From contig CASDVE010000001.1 of assembly GCA_949284175.1 (NCBI GenBank), positions 213,499 to 277,498 on the forward strand: a DNA stretch of 64,000 nucleotides, given 5' to 3'. Positions 53,425 to 63,136 of the stretch are shown here, piece by piece. Each line of letters begins with the position of its first letter. Positions within the stretch are counted from its first letter, which is position 1. Both the position numbers and the translations under genes were made by a program. The notes below the pieces were generated by a model, which searched no databases, was not told where the DNA came from, and saw nothing but the letters and a program-made list of their open reading frames with translations. The DNA is from an uncultured Eubacteriales bacterium. GTDB lineage: Bacteria > Bacillota > Clostridia > Lachnospirales > Lachnospiraceae.

Positions 53425-53775
53425 ATGAGTAAAAACAACAGAAAATGTTATCTTTGTGGAAAAACCTACTATTATTGTCCAAATTGTACAAATGATTATA
53501 ATAAGCCCACTTGGATGTTTATGTTCGAAAGTGAAAATTGCTTTAAAATATTTAACGCACTTCAACTACATTATCAAAAATCATTAACAGATGAAGAGAT
53601 GTTAACAATTATTGACAATAGTGATATCAGTGAACTTGAAACATTTACTGAAATTCCAAAACGTCAAATTAAAGATTTATTATCCAAAAGGAAGAATCAA
53701 GTAACAGAGATAAATGAAACTGATACTCAGAAAGTAAAAACCGTTCCTAAAAAGAGCACAAGAAACAAAAAATAA
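53425..53775 (+). CDS. Tail-region zinc-ribbon protein, 116 aa
   Basis: The N-terminus RKCYLCGKTYYYCPNCTNDY forms a C-x2-C...C-x2-C zinc ribbon, then MFESENCFKIFNALQLHYQK and a Lys-rich tail. Found in Lachnospiraceae phages between the tube and tape-measure genes, where tail-assembly chaperones usually lie. That role is inference. Confidence 0.6.
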   Translation: MSKNNRKCYLCGKTYYYCPNCTNDYNKPTWMFMFESENCFKIFNALQLHYQKSLTDEEMLTIIDNSDISELETFTEIPKRQIKDLLSKRKNQVTEINETDTQKVKTVPKKSTRNKK

Positions 53776-53781
53776 TTAATT

Positions 53782-53829
53782 ATAGGGGGAAATAATACTA
53801 GGAAACTATATTTTATCCCCTATTTTTTT
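53782..53829 (+). terminator. Long-loop terminator before rusA
   Basis: ATAGGGG (53782-53788) and CCCCTAT (53817-53823) followed by a run of seven T. The loop is 28 nt. It ends only 3 nt before the rusA ATG. Confidence 0.6.
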
Positions 53830-53832
53830 GCT

Positions 53833-54417
53833 ATGGAAAATAAAATACTCCGACTAGTCAGTCCACACCCGCCTTCTGTAAATCATTATTTAGCACATAG
53901 AGTTATACGAAAAAATGGTAAATTGATGGTACTTACGTACAAATCAAAAGATTCGAAGAACTATCAAGAAAAATTCGCTAGATATGTAGCCCAAGAAGCA
54001 AGAAAGCAAGGTTGGGTAAAATCAGAAAATAAATTTCAACATTATTATGTTGATTGTATCTTCTATTTCTCTCGCATTGATGACGATGCTAATAATTATT
54101 TTAAATGTATGCTAGACGCTATTACTGACTCAAATAGTGTTTGGATTGATGATAACCAAGTATGTGAAAGAGTTTTGGGTGTTTATTATGACTCTAAAAA
54201 TCCAAGAGTTGAAATAACGATACGCCCTGTGGAATATATAGGAATTTTTAAAAATAAAATATGCTTATCTTCTTTTGAAGGTAAATGTATGCTTTGTTCA
54301 AGATACGGACGCAATTGCTCTATTTTAAAAAAAGCTAAACAAGGATATTGCATGAAAGAGATTAATGAGCATTATGAATGCAGTAAATATAAGAAGAAAA
54401 TAATTAAAAATAAATAA
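53833..54417 (+). CDS. RusA-like Holliday junction resolvase
   Basis: 194 aa. RIDDDANNYFKCMLDAITDS followed by VWIDDNQVCERVLGVYYD carries the RusA catalytic Asp cluster (D-D-D-N...D...WxDD). N-terminus VSPHPPSVNHYLAHR. The C-terminal ~60 residues add a Cys-rich extension (KCMLCSRYGRNCSILKKAKQ). Unusual position inside the tail operon. No ribosome site before the ATG, which follows a terminator T-run, so its expression may be controlled. Confidence 0.8.
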   Translation: MENKILRLVSPHPPSVNHYLAHRVIRKNGKLMVLTYKSKDSKNYQEKFARYVAQEARKQGWVKSENKFQHYYVDCIFYFSRIDDDANNYFKCMLDAITDSNSVWIDDNQVCERVLGVYYDSKNPRVEITIRPVEYIGIFKNKICLSSFEGKCMLCSRYGRNCSILKKAKQGYCMKEINEHYECSKYKKKIIKNK

Positions 54418-54431
54418 GGAGAAAAACGGAT

Positions 54432-54986
54432 ATGAATTATACATTAAAAGAATTAAAACAATCAATTGATAAAAAAATTAAACTTGAAGTATTGGTTAAG
54501 AACTTAGAAATAAGAACATATATACCAATTCAAGAAATGAAACAAGAAATTGAGAAACTAATTGATGAAATATTGATTAAACAAGGAAGAATGTATACAT
54601 ATAATTCAATTGACAAGTTTGTGACTTTGATGAATGGATTTATGTATTTGTATATAGAGAATTTATATCATTCAGAAAATGATAAATATACTGATTATGA
54701 TATATTAGCTGAAACTGGGCTTTTAGATTATATAGTACAAAATCTCATGCCTAAGCAATATGAGGAATTTTGTACTTTTTTTGATTTAGTATTAGATGAA
54801 AAGATTCAGATGAATAATAACTTTGAAGTTGTTTTAGCTAAGGTTATTGACGAAATAGGTGAAAAAGGTATTTCTCTTTTGTCGCAGACTGATGATTTTA
54901 TAGAGGCAATAAAAGATATTGTAAATGATATAGATCAAGAAACTCTTACCACTCTTCTTGCTTCTATTTCAGGAATTTTAAAATAA
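54432..54986 (+). CDS. Tail-region protein, 184 aa
   Basis: MNYTLKELKQSIDKKIKLEV... helical and acidic, with the C-terminal EAIKDIVNDIDQETLTTLLA. Resembles unnamed proteins preceding gp10-like tail proteins. Its stop overlaps the next start (TAATG). Confidence 0.6.
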   Translation: MNYTLKELKQSIDKKIKLEVLVKNLEIRTYIPIQEMKQEIEKLIDEILIKQGRMYTYNSIDKFVTLMNGFMYLYIENLYHSENDKYTDYDILAETGLLDYIVQNLMPKQYEEFCTFFDLVLDEKIQMNNNFEVVLAKVIDEIGEKGISLLSQTDDFIEAIKDIVNDIDQETLTTLLASISGILK

Positions 54987-55525
54987 TGACTATTCAATAT
55001 TCAGATAGCTGTAAGAAAAAACTGTATAAAATAGCAACCACAGTAGCAAAACAAGAAGCAAAAGCAGTTTCAAAACATCTTACTCAATACGCCAAAAAAT
55101 CTATTGGTGAATTCTATGATGATTATATACCAGATATTTATAAAAGAACAAATACTCTTCGCAGAAAATCTTATCATGAAAAATACGAACCTAAGCCTAA
55201 AGAGGTAATAACTCCAAGAGGTAAATCTAAAGTTTATTATGGTGGTGTAGAATTTGCTTTTTATGAACCTGTTCCTTATTATCAACCACCAAATTCTAAA
55301 GATATTGGAGAAACTGTATTAGAACTAACAATTAAGCATGGCTTGCATGGGAGAAGAAAAAATCAAGGTACACATGGAAAACCTTACATTCCTATTCAGA
55401 CACTCCCTACTCCTTGGAATCGAGTATTGCGAGAAAGAAATAGATTATATCATGGAAAATCCAATATGAAAACAATTAAAGCTAAAGCCACTAATTATGC
55501 ACTAAATAAGTATTTTAAACGATGA
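54986..55525 (+). CDS. Minor tail component (gp10-like candidate)
   Basis: 179 aa, basic. YDDYIPDIYKRTNTLRRKSY, then a GGVEFAFYEPVPYYQ strand region and a C-terminal helix NMKTIKAKATNYALNKYFKR. The pattern is that of HK97-gp10/tail-completion-like proteins placed before the tape measure. No signature proves it. Confidence 0.55.
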   Translation: MTIQYSDSCKKKLYKIATTVAKQEAKAVSKHLTQYAKKSIGEFYDDYIPDIYKRTNTLRRKSYHEKYEPKPKEVITPRGKSKVYYGGVEFAFYEPVPYYQPPNSKDIGETVLELTIKHGLHGRRKNQGTHGKPYIPIQTLPTPWNRVLRERNRLYHGKSNMKTIKAKATNYALNKYFKR

Positions 55526-55560
55526 ACATATAAGAAAAATAGTAAAGGAAGTGAAGATGA

Positions 55561-58500
55561 ATGCCAATGGGACAAACAGAAGATACCGTAATTTCAGTTG
55601 GTTTTGCTGTCAGCGATCAATCGGTAAAAACACTGTTTAATGAAATTAACAAAGTTTTAAAAGGCGTTGATGGAAAAAATGTTGAGCTCGAATTATCAAC
55701 CAATGCTGACGAGATTGCAAAAACTTTTGAAAATCTCAATAAACTAAAATTAGACTTAGATAAGCCATTAAATATTGAGATTGGTTCCAAACAACTAAAT
55801 AAACTAAAAGCACAATTAAACACAATAAATGCTTTAACTAATAGTAAAATAAAAAATCAACTCTCCAATTCTTTAAATTACACACCTAATGCTAAAAGTC
55901 TTCGTAAAAGTTATGCAAATATAAATGATGGATTTAGTAACGATATAAAGCAGAGAACTAAGGAGTTACAAAGCTACATCTCTGCTGTTATTAAAGATAT
56001 TGAGAGATTAGAAAGTAAACCAACTACTAGTATTGGACAAGTTGACTCTCTCATTGAAAAATACAAAGATCTCCGTAGTATACTATTGGATGTGAAAAAA
56101 GCATCAGTCGGAAGAGATATAAATCTTAATTACGATAAGGACAAATATTCAGAAAGCAATATTAAGAGTATGTTATCTACTCTTACCAACGAATCTTCTG
56201 TAAAACAACTTCTTGTTCAAAATATAACTTCTCAAATTTCCCAACTTGACTCAGAATTAAAATCAAAATTCGGTAATCTCTTCACATCAATGAAAACTCT
56301 TATGCAAGGTATGTTTGATGGTACTTTAGATAGCGATACATTTGTAAAAGAGTTTGAAAAAATCAATAGTTACATCAACTCTATCTCTTCTAATGCGAAA
56401 GAAGAGGTAGGTGAAATTGATGGATTTATTAATAAAATCAAATCCCTTGAAGAAGAAATTATCACTCTCACTTCCAAATTAAATAGTAGTGTTAATAAAA
56501 CAGAATACGATAAGCAGTCTATAAAAATTGATAATTTAAAGGCAGAGTTAGAGGAATTAAGACAAATTTCTCAAGAATACGAGAAATTGAAAAGTAAACT
56601 TTCTACTTCTACCGATAATGAATCAGCTTTAAAAGAACAAGTTTCTAAACTACAAGCTTCTCTACAAGCAAAAACTGCTCAGTTAGAACAAACACTGAAG
56701 GCCTCTCAAGTCAGACAAGCAGATGGTACGACTTCTTCTCTCAGCACTACTGCTACTGCTAAAGAAGCGGAGGCAATGACTCAACTCAAAAAAATTGTTG
56801 ACAGTGTAAAACAGGCAATTAATGAGAAGACAACCGCTTTTGAAAATGAAGTATCAACAGTAACAAGAGGTGTTGATGTAGAACTAGAAAAGATTGGCAA
56901 ACTAGTAAGTGCATTTAATAAAGTTAAAGAAGCCATTCAATCCTCTAGCTCTATGTCAAATAATGTTGAAAAACAAAGAATAGAAGCTGAAATACAAGCC
57001 ATTAATGCTAAAACTAATGCTATATCAGAAGAAAATAGTATTGCTTCTATTGCTATAAATACTGAAATTGACCAATTTAAGAAATTATTAGAGACGATTA
57101 ACCAAGTCCAAACTGCTCTTAAAGGAATGAAAGGCATTTATGATGCGGTTAATTCCGTAGCTAATGCTGATACTAAAACTAGAAAAAGAATTAAACGTTC
57201 TAAACAAGAACCAAACTATATATCGTCCGAGGACTATGATAGACAATATCAAGACTGGATGAATATTAACAAGCTTCTGCTACTATCTGATGACAATTAT
57301 TCTAATGTTCTTGATACAAAGATTGAAAGAACGAAAAATGGTATCGTCAAAATGACGGCAGTTGTTCAAGACTCTGAAAATCAATGGAAACACTTCTCTT
57401 CTACTCTTGACTCTTCTGGAAACATGATTAATAAGGTGTTACAGGATTTGAATGAAGCACAAATAGCAAGATTAAATGCTAGATTTCAACCAAAATATGG
57501 TAACAATTCTCATAGTGAACCAACAGCCTCATCTAATACTTTAACAACAGAAGAGATTAAATCACAAGGACTAAATTCCCTCAATGAATATATTGAGAAA
57601 ATAAAACAAAGTTCTCAATACTCTCAAAATGCTATTACAGAGGTTCAATATTTATACTCTGAGTTTTCCCAAAAAATTGACACAACTAATTTAAATAATT
57701 ATGAAAAAGAACTAAATGAAGTTGCGACTAAAATAAAGGCAATTCTTGATCAAGACTTATTAAGACAAGGGTTTCAAACCAAATATAGTTCAATCAATAA
57801 TATAGGAATTAAGAGTCAAATTGTTGAATTGCAAAATGCAACTGGTAAAACAGACTCATATATACGAAAAGTTCAAGAATTAGAAATTATATATGAGGAG
57901 CTTAATAATACCATAGCAACTGCTAAACTATCCAATCCAACAGAAATTGAACGAGCAGAAGCAAATTTTAAAGAGTTACAACAACAGATTAAAAATACTA
58001 TAAAAGAACTAAAATCTGTTGAATATAATACCTCTAATGCTTATGGTCGTTATGCTGGTACTTTAATTCCAAACACAGTGATTAAATCACAAGAAGAGGC
58101 AAATCAATATATTAAGTCTATCCTTGCTAATCAAAAAGTTGTATCAAGTAATATGCCTGAACCACAATTTGGTAGATGGAAAGGGCAAATTGAAGATGTT
58201 GATGGAACCATTAAAGATTTAAGTTATACATATAGTAGCACTGCTGAAGGTATTTATCAGAATACAACAAGAGTGACCAAAGCTACTACTGCTTGGGGTG
58301 ACTTTTTAGAACAGACTGGAAAGAAATGGAATGAAGTCTTTAGATACTTCATGTCTTTTGGAAGTGTTTATACTGTCTTTAATCAACTTCGAAATGGAAT
58401 TGAAGTCGTTAAAGAGTTAAATAGTGCCTTCATTGAAATGAAAAAAGTATGTAATGAATCTGAGCAACAATTAAAAGCTTTTGCTAATCAGAGTCACTCT

Positions 58501-58854
58501 ACTGCACAAAGTATTGGTTCTACTGCTTTAAACTTACAGAATTCAGCAGCAGATTTTATGCGTTTAGGTTATAGCCTTAACGATTCAGCAGAATTAGCCA
58601 AAAATACGGCCATTTTAATGAATGTATCTGAATTTGAAAATGTTTCAGATGCTACTGAAAGTTTAATTTCCATGATGCAAGCTTACGATGTACAAGCAAA
58701 GGATTCCATGGAAATAATTGATAAACTAAATAACATCGGAAATAATTACAGCATTAGTTCGAGTGATTTAGCACAGTCATTACAGCGCTCCGCTTCTGCC
58801 CTAAAAGTAGCAGGAAATTCCATAGACGAGGCTATCGCTCTCACAGTGGCAGGT
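55561..58854 (+). CDS. Tail tape measure protein, exon 1
   Basis: 1098 codons. Long coiled coils (~30-560 and 680-880), e.g. EYEKLKSKLSTSTDNESALK. From ~950 comes the conserved tape-measure core: AFIEMKKVCNESEQQLKAFA, SADFMRLGYSLNDSAELAKN-like segments and IDEAIALTVAG, where exon 1 ends in GGT. The frame then runs 22 codons into the intron before a stop. Determines tail length and may deliver DNA. Confidence 0.9.
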
Positions 58855-59255
58855 ATGAAATATTGCCTGATTATACAGAAATGTATATTGCGAACATATT
58901 TAATTGCAGGTAACGCCTAAAGCTTTGCACCACAATATATAGGAAACTAATATATGAAGGTTTGAAAACGCAAAGATGAAACAATGGCTGCTCATGCATC
59001 CAAGCTCCTAAATACATTATAGTATACGGAGAAGGTTCACAGACTATTCCCATGTCGGGCTATAGACTAGAGAATACATATCTATAGCATTAGAAGTACG
59101 GCTCAATTGCAAATGGAGTGGGTGAAACTCCCTTAAATGGAAAAGGTATGCCCCTAACGTAAAGTCGAGGGTGAAGAAATAGTCGAGTCTTATATGAAAG
59201 TATAAGAAGATTTTAGATCTTAACTAGAATTTGCGACTCTAGTTTAATATAAACG
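58855..59255 (+). other. ORF-less group I intron in tape measure gene
   Basis: 401 bp. P1: exon CAGGT (58850-58854) pairs with GCCTG (58865-58869), with a U-G wobble at the splice site. P7: GACTAT (59042-59047) pairs with ATAGTC (59179-59184). The intron ends in G (59255). Removal joins ALTVAG to NAINQDPLSVAAGLKTVSMR in frame, the expected tape-measure sequence. Confidence 0.85.
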
Positions 59256-59894
59256 AATGCCATCAACCAAGATCCTCTTTCCGTTGCAGCAGGATTAAAA
59301 ACTGTATCTATGCGTATCAATGGTACTTCCGTTAAAGAAATGCAGGAAGCTGGAGAAGATACAACAGGAATGATCGGAACCTATTCCAAACTTGAGTCAC
59401 AGGTAAAATCCCTTACTGCTGTAAATGGACAGTTAGGTGTTTCTCTTCGTGATGTTAATGGTAATTATCGTTCTACCTATGAAGTATTGAGTGATATTGC
59501 TAATGTTTGGGAAGATATTCAAAAAGCTGATAAAGCTGATGGAAAAAACAGAAGTAATGCTCTTCTTGAAATATTGGCTGGTAAAAATAGAGCTAATATT
59601 GTTGCTTCTATTTTAGATAATCCAAAAATGTTAAATGATGCTTATAAAGATGTACAGAATTCTATGAATAGTGCAGCCAATGAGCAAGCAAGTTACATGG
59701 AAAGTATGGAAGCTCATTTAAATATTTTGACAAGTAAATTCCAAGAAATGTGGCAAAACACAATTAACACAGAAACCGCAAACTCATTTATTGATTTTTT
59801 AGGAAAAGCTATTGATCTAATAAATGATTTAGGTGGTCTGACACCTGTTATTACAGGTTTAGTTGGTGCTTTTGCTTCATTCAAAGGCGTGGGT
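59256..59894 (+). CDS. Tail tape measure protein, exon 2
   Basis: 213 codons: NAINQDPLSVAAGLKTVSMR, KAKAD-type helices (EDIQKADKADGKNRSNALLE) and ITGLVGAFASFKGVG, ending with GGT at 59894. Tape-measure proteins continue well beyond this segment, so at least one further exon is expected. None is present up to 64000. Confidence 0.85.
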
Positions 59895-60260
59895 TGAGAT
59901 AAATTAAGTAGTCTGACATGAAGCCCACGAAGGATTCTAGTGGTGACACGAACGAGTTTGTATTATAATCGTGGTACAAACAAGAGAACCTAAGAAAAAC
60001 GAGTTAAACTTAATAGAAGTCGGCTCTTCTATTATTAGACTGGGAATCTTTATTGCTGAACCTACATTACAAGAGGTAATAAAGAGATCAGCAGGGAAAT
60101 CTCATTTTTTGAGAACCTTCAGAGGGCATAATCTCGCATGGAGAATTGTGACGATATACAAACTCTTCATGAATGGATGCTCCAAACTGGTTATGCGTAG
60201 GTGCATAATTAAAAGCCAAGGGGTAGTCTCTCAGCTATAATGCTGGGAGTTTTAATTATA
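59895..60260 (+). other. 5' part of a second group I intron (3' end not in window)
   Basis: P1: exon CGTGGGT (59888-59894) pairs with GCCCACG (59923-59929), with a U-G wobble at the splice site. Putative P7: GCTGA (60055-60059) with TCAGC (60088-60092), enclosing a TACC/GGTA stem. The ORF reading MVQTREPKKNELNL here is a by-product of the RNA structure. A hairpin CTCTCAGC/GCTGGGAG (60230-60249) closes the core. The layout resembles the intron half of an IStron. Confidence 0.65.
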
Positions 60261-60261
60261 A

Positions 60262-60294
60262 AAAACAAAGGTGCTCCTTTATTGGAAACACCTT
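60262..60294 (-). terminator. Terminator of the XRE repressor gene
   Basis: Minus strand AAGGTG/CACCTT stem followed by TTGTTTTTTAT. Confidence 0.7.
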
Positions 60295-60298
60295 AAAA

Positions 60299-60898
60299 TT
60301 ATTTTATTGATTTCATGACTTTTTCGTTGTTTTCTGCCGCTGCTTTAAAAGGATTGAGTGGAAAATCAAATTCTTTATATTTTTCATTTAGCCACTGTTT
60401 GTATATTGGCTCACTAATAGTTCCATTGTCATATAGGTTACGCATTGTACAAACATCTACAAAAAATTTTACAATGTAAGGATCGGAAGGATTAGAGGCA
60501 AAAAATACATTCTGTGAACTTTCTCCCTTTTCATTGACTATGCAATCATTAACTCCTATATTCAATAATTTAACAGGGGTCGGTTCAATTTTAAGGCAGT
60601 CATCTTCATGGATATAGTAGTCCAAATCACTCAATTCCAACAGTGTTTTCAGTGCATCAGCATAGGTTTTAAATGAATTGGTTATTTTTTTTTCATTTGA
60701 TAAGCCCAACAACCAATCTGTAGATACGTTAAATTTTTTTGAAACTAATATTAAAAACTCCACACTAGGCATTCTTGAGCCGTTTTCATATCCAGAGAGT
60801 GTTGTTTGTGTTGTTCCTAATTTTTCAGCTAACTCTGTTTGTGTTATATTTTTTTCTTTTCTTAATTCAGAAAACCTATTTGCGAAAATATTATCCAT
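60299..60898 (-). CDS. XRE-family repressor
   Basis: 199 aa. The N-terminal helix-turn-helix FANRFSELRKEKNITQTELA, then EKLGTTQTTLSGYENGSRMP (~5-58), is a Cro/C1-type domain. VSTDWLLGLSNEKK follows. The C-terminal ~130 residues are helical/mixed with no LexA-type protease motif. It is divergent from the RuvC nuclease gene, sharing a ~200-bp AT-rich regulatory gap, and so probably controls that gene. Confidence 0.85.
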   Translation of the reverse strand: MDNIFANRFSELRKEKNITQTELAEKLGTTQTTLSGYENGSRMPSVEFLILVSKKFNVSTDWLLGLSNEKKITNSFKTYADALKTLLELSDLDYYIHEDDCLKIEPTPVKLLNIGVNDCIVNEKGESSQNVFFASNPSDPYIVKFFVDVCTMRNLYDNGTISEPIYKQWLNEKYKEFDFPLNPFKAAAENNEKVMKSIK

Positions 60899-60980
60899 AT
60901 GAGTATCTCCTTTCTATGATATATATATTCTATCATAATACTATTTTTATAACAAGTGATATTTATTAGAATTTATATAT

Positions 60981-61054
60981 TCATTTGTATTTATAATATT
61001 TTATTCATATTTGTAATATTTATATTTGACATTATTACATTAATATGATAATAT
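60981..61054 (+). promoter_or_regulatory. Promoter and likely operators of the nuclease gene
   Basis: TTGACA (61026-61031), 17-nt spacer, TAATAT (61049-61054). Just upstream are two related direct repeats, TTCATTTGTATTTATAATAT (60981) and TTCATATTTGTAATATTTAT (61005), probable binding sites for the divergent XRE protein. Confidence 0.7.
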
Positions 61055-61098
61055 TGTCCTATAAGAGCAATTTTATAATAAAAAAGGAGGAGTTTTGT

Positions 61099-62595
61099 AT
61101 GAAAAAAGAAGAAAAGGATTGTTGCGTATTGACATTGGCACTATATCCTGAAAAATGGCAGATCGATATTATCGAAAAAAGATTTCGGATTGCAGAACTC
61201 CTTTATAATTCTTTTTTTGGGAAGCAATTAAAAAAATATAAAAACTTAGCTCAGACAAAAACATTTAGAGATATAGAATCTGAAATGAAAAGCATTTATA
61301 AAGATTCAGATAAAAAGAAAAGACATAAAGAGTTAAGTAAGATACGTTCTAAACTACTAATAGAGGCAGGTTTGTCAGAACGTGGGAAGGAAATTGGCTT
61401 TTCTGCGTGTATGACACAACACTACAAACATTTCAATACACATATTGGTTCCGAAACAGCACAGTGCTTATCAGAAGATGCTTGGCGTGCTTTTGATAAG
61501 ATGCTGTATGGAAATGGAGAAAAAGTACATTTCAAAAAAAAGGGAAGTTTGAACAGTCTTCCAAATAAGACAGCCGGTATGAAATACGATCATTTAACTA
61601 ATCAATTTACATGGACAGTCAAGCGGAAATCTATGATAATTCCTGTTAAGGAGTTAAAGACAGATTACGAGTTTGAAATCTCTAAACTTCCTATTAAACG
61701 CTATCGTATCGTAAGGAAATGGATAAAAAATAAATTTAAGTATTATTTACAGCTCACGCTTGATGGGAAACCACCAAAGAAAGATAGGCTCATCGGTGTT
61801 GGTAGAGTTGGTTTAGATATTGGTACACAATCTATTGCTATTGCATCCAATACAGATGTGAAGTTATTAGAATTAGCTCACAATGTAAATAACAATGATA
61901 GAAAAATGAAATTGTTACTGCGAAAGATGGATAGAAGTAGAAGAGCTACTAATCCAGATAATTTTAATGAAGATGGTACTATCAAACGTGGTGTAAAGCT
62001 AGTTTGGGTCGAGTCTAATCATTATAAACAATTGCGTAGTAGAGTAAAAGAGTTACATAGAAAGAATGCTGATATTCGAAAGTATCAACATACTTGTTTA
62101 GCGAATTATGTTTTATCTTTAGGTAGTGAAGTTTACGTTGAAACGATGAATTATTCAGCATTACAGAAACGTAGTAAAAAGACGGAAAAGAATGATAAAG
62201 GCAAGTACAAAAGAAAAAAACGTTTTGGAAAATCTTTAGCCAATAAAGCTCCAGCTATGTTTTTAACTATTTTAGATTTAAAATTAAAGATGTTAGGATA
62301 TGAAGGTATTAAAAAAGTTGATACTTGGACATACAAAGCTAGCCAATATGACCATCTAAGCCAACAGTACAATAAGAAAAAACTCAGCAACCGTAAACAA
62401 CACTTAGAAAATGGGGATATAATTCAGAGAGATTTGTATTCCGCTTTTCTCATAATGTGTTCTGATGAAACATTAAAACATCAAGATGACAACTTATGTA
62501 ATAAATTTTATAATAACTTTAAATATATGCACGATCAAGAAATACAAAGAATAAAAGAAAGTACAGTACATAGATTAACAAGTTTTGGATTTTAA
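61099..62595 (+). CDS. TnpB/Cas12-like RuvC nuclease (compact type V-like effector)
   Basis: 498 aa from the ATG at 61099 (AAAGGAGGAGTTTTGT upstream; the longer frame to 61045 starts inside the promoter). N-terminal ~200 residues are a WED/REC-like region with KVHFKKKGSLNSLPNKTAG. RuvC-I D240 (VGLDIGTQSIAIASN), bridge-helix-like RKMDRSRRATNPDNFNEDGT, RuvC-II E348 (VYVETMNYSALQKRSKK), RuvC-III D445 (NGDIIQRDLYSAFLIM). The zinc-ribbon cysteines of TnpB are absent and replaced by KASQYDHLSQQYNKKKLSNR. Guide-RNA-directed DNA cleavage or binding is inferred from the adjacent array. The size is between TnpB (~400) and most Cas12 proteins. Confidence 0.8.
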   Translation: MKKEEKDCCVLTLALYPEKWQIDIIEKRFRIAELLYNSFFGKQLKKYKNLAQTKTFRDIESEMKSIYKDSDKKKRHKELSKIRSKLLIEAGLSERGKEIGFSACMTQHYKHFNTHIGSETAQCLSEDAWRAFDKMLYGNGEKVHFKKKGSLNSLPNKTAGMKYDHLTNQFTWTVKRKSMIIPVKELKTDYEFEISKLPIKRYRIVRKWIKNKFKYYLQLTLDGKPPKKDRLIGVGRVGLDIGTQSIAIASNTDVKLLELAHNVNNNDRKMKLLLRKMDRSRRATNPDNFNEDGTIKRGVKLVWVESNHYKQLRSRVKELHRKNADIRKYQHTCLANYVLSLGSEVYVETMNYSALQKRSKKTEKNDKGKYKRKKRFGKSLANKAPAMFLTILDLKLKMLGYEGIKKVDTWTYKASQYDHLSQQYNKKKLSNRKQHLENGDIIQRDLYSAFLIMCSDETLKHQDDNLCNKFYNNFKYMHDQEIQRIKESTVHRLTSFGF

Positions 62596-62598
62596 AAA

Positions 62599-62820
62599 TG
62601 CGAACCGTAAGTAATCACAAAAAAGCATAGAGATTCGCACTCTAGATGATGATTTTTGAGGGTAAGGCATGCCCTAAGCTATTGCTAATGTCATTGTAGA
62701 ATGATTTAATAGTAAATAATTATTGGAAAAAAGAACAGTGCTTATATGTTTAGGCATATTCGAGAAGTCTTTGTGTACAATAGTTGTCACATACATACAA
62801 AATTAAATAAGATAGATTGT
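62599..62820 (+). ncRNA. tracrRNA / omega-RNA-like region with anti-repeat
   Basis: A gene-free gap between nuclease and array with stems TGCGAA/TTCGCA (62599-62604, 62634-62639), GGG/CCC around GGCATGCC, and nested CTATT/AATAG plus TCATT/AATGA (62680-62713). At 62788-62804, CACATACATACAAAATT can pair with GTATGTG and neighbouring bases of the CRISPR repeat (13 of 15 positions). A TTGTCA-18-TAAGAT promoter overlaps the anti-repeat (62784-62813), so the pairing could partly be coincidence. Confidence 0.5.
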
Positions 62821-62831
62821 ATATTTTTGCT

Positions 62832-63060
62832 GTTGCAACTTATGTAGGTATGTGAAGTGCCAGTTTGCCACACTCAGGACATTTTATTAATGCCATTGTT
62901 GCAACTTATGTAGGTATGTGAAGTGCCAGAAATAACAGATATTGAAAAAAAAGGTACAGGAGGCGTTGCAACTTATGTAGGTATGTGAAGTGCCAGAGAA
63001 CTTGGTGGTCTTGTTCCTACTTCGTATGCGTTGCAACTTATGTAGGTATGTGAAGTGCCA
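62832..63060 (+). CRISPR. Mini-CRISPR array: four repeats, three spacers
   Basis: Four identical 31-bp repeats at 62832-62862, 62898-62928, 62965-62995 and 63030-63060, beginning GTTGCAACTTATG and ending GTGAAGTGCCA. Spacers are 35, 36 and 34 bp and unrelated to each other. Repeat ends can form GCaACTT/AAGTGC. No cas1/cas2 in the window. The reverse complement of spacer 1 reads MALIKCPECGK from an ATG, the N-terminus of common zinc-ribbon proteins. I found no match for the spacers elsewhere in this window by eye. Confidence 0.9.
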
Positions 63061-63136
63061 AATCCATATGAGCCCTATAAATTAAAGCTTATATAGATAA
63101 ACAAAATACAAATTTTGAACTTTCTGGAAAATTTTC

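Noticed and set aside
59971..60240. ORF of 89 codons after the tape measure
   Set aside because: It overlaps the predicted intron core, has no ribosome site and shows no protein-like composition.
59895..60260. Group II intron at the tape measure break
   Set aside because: No GUGYG start, no domain V hairpin and no reverse transcriptase. The U-G P1 and P7-like pairing fit group I better.
61045..61098. Longer start for the RuvC nuclease gene
   Set aside because: It begins upstream of and inside the -10 box of the promoter and has no ribosome site. The ATG at 61099 has AAAGGAGG at proper spacing.
62596..62760. IS605 right end with tnpA remnant
   Set aside because: No tnpA-like Tyr-HUH sequence is present on either strand. 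The stems could belong to an omega-RNA ancestor, but no element end can be defined.
62832..63060. Ordinary tandem repeat instead of CRISPR
   Set aside because: The repeats are identical while the 34-36-bp intervals are unrelated in sequence, and a RuvC effector is adjacent.
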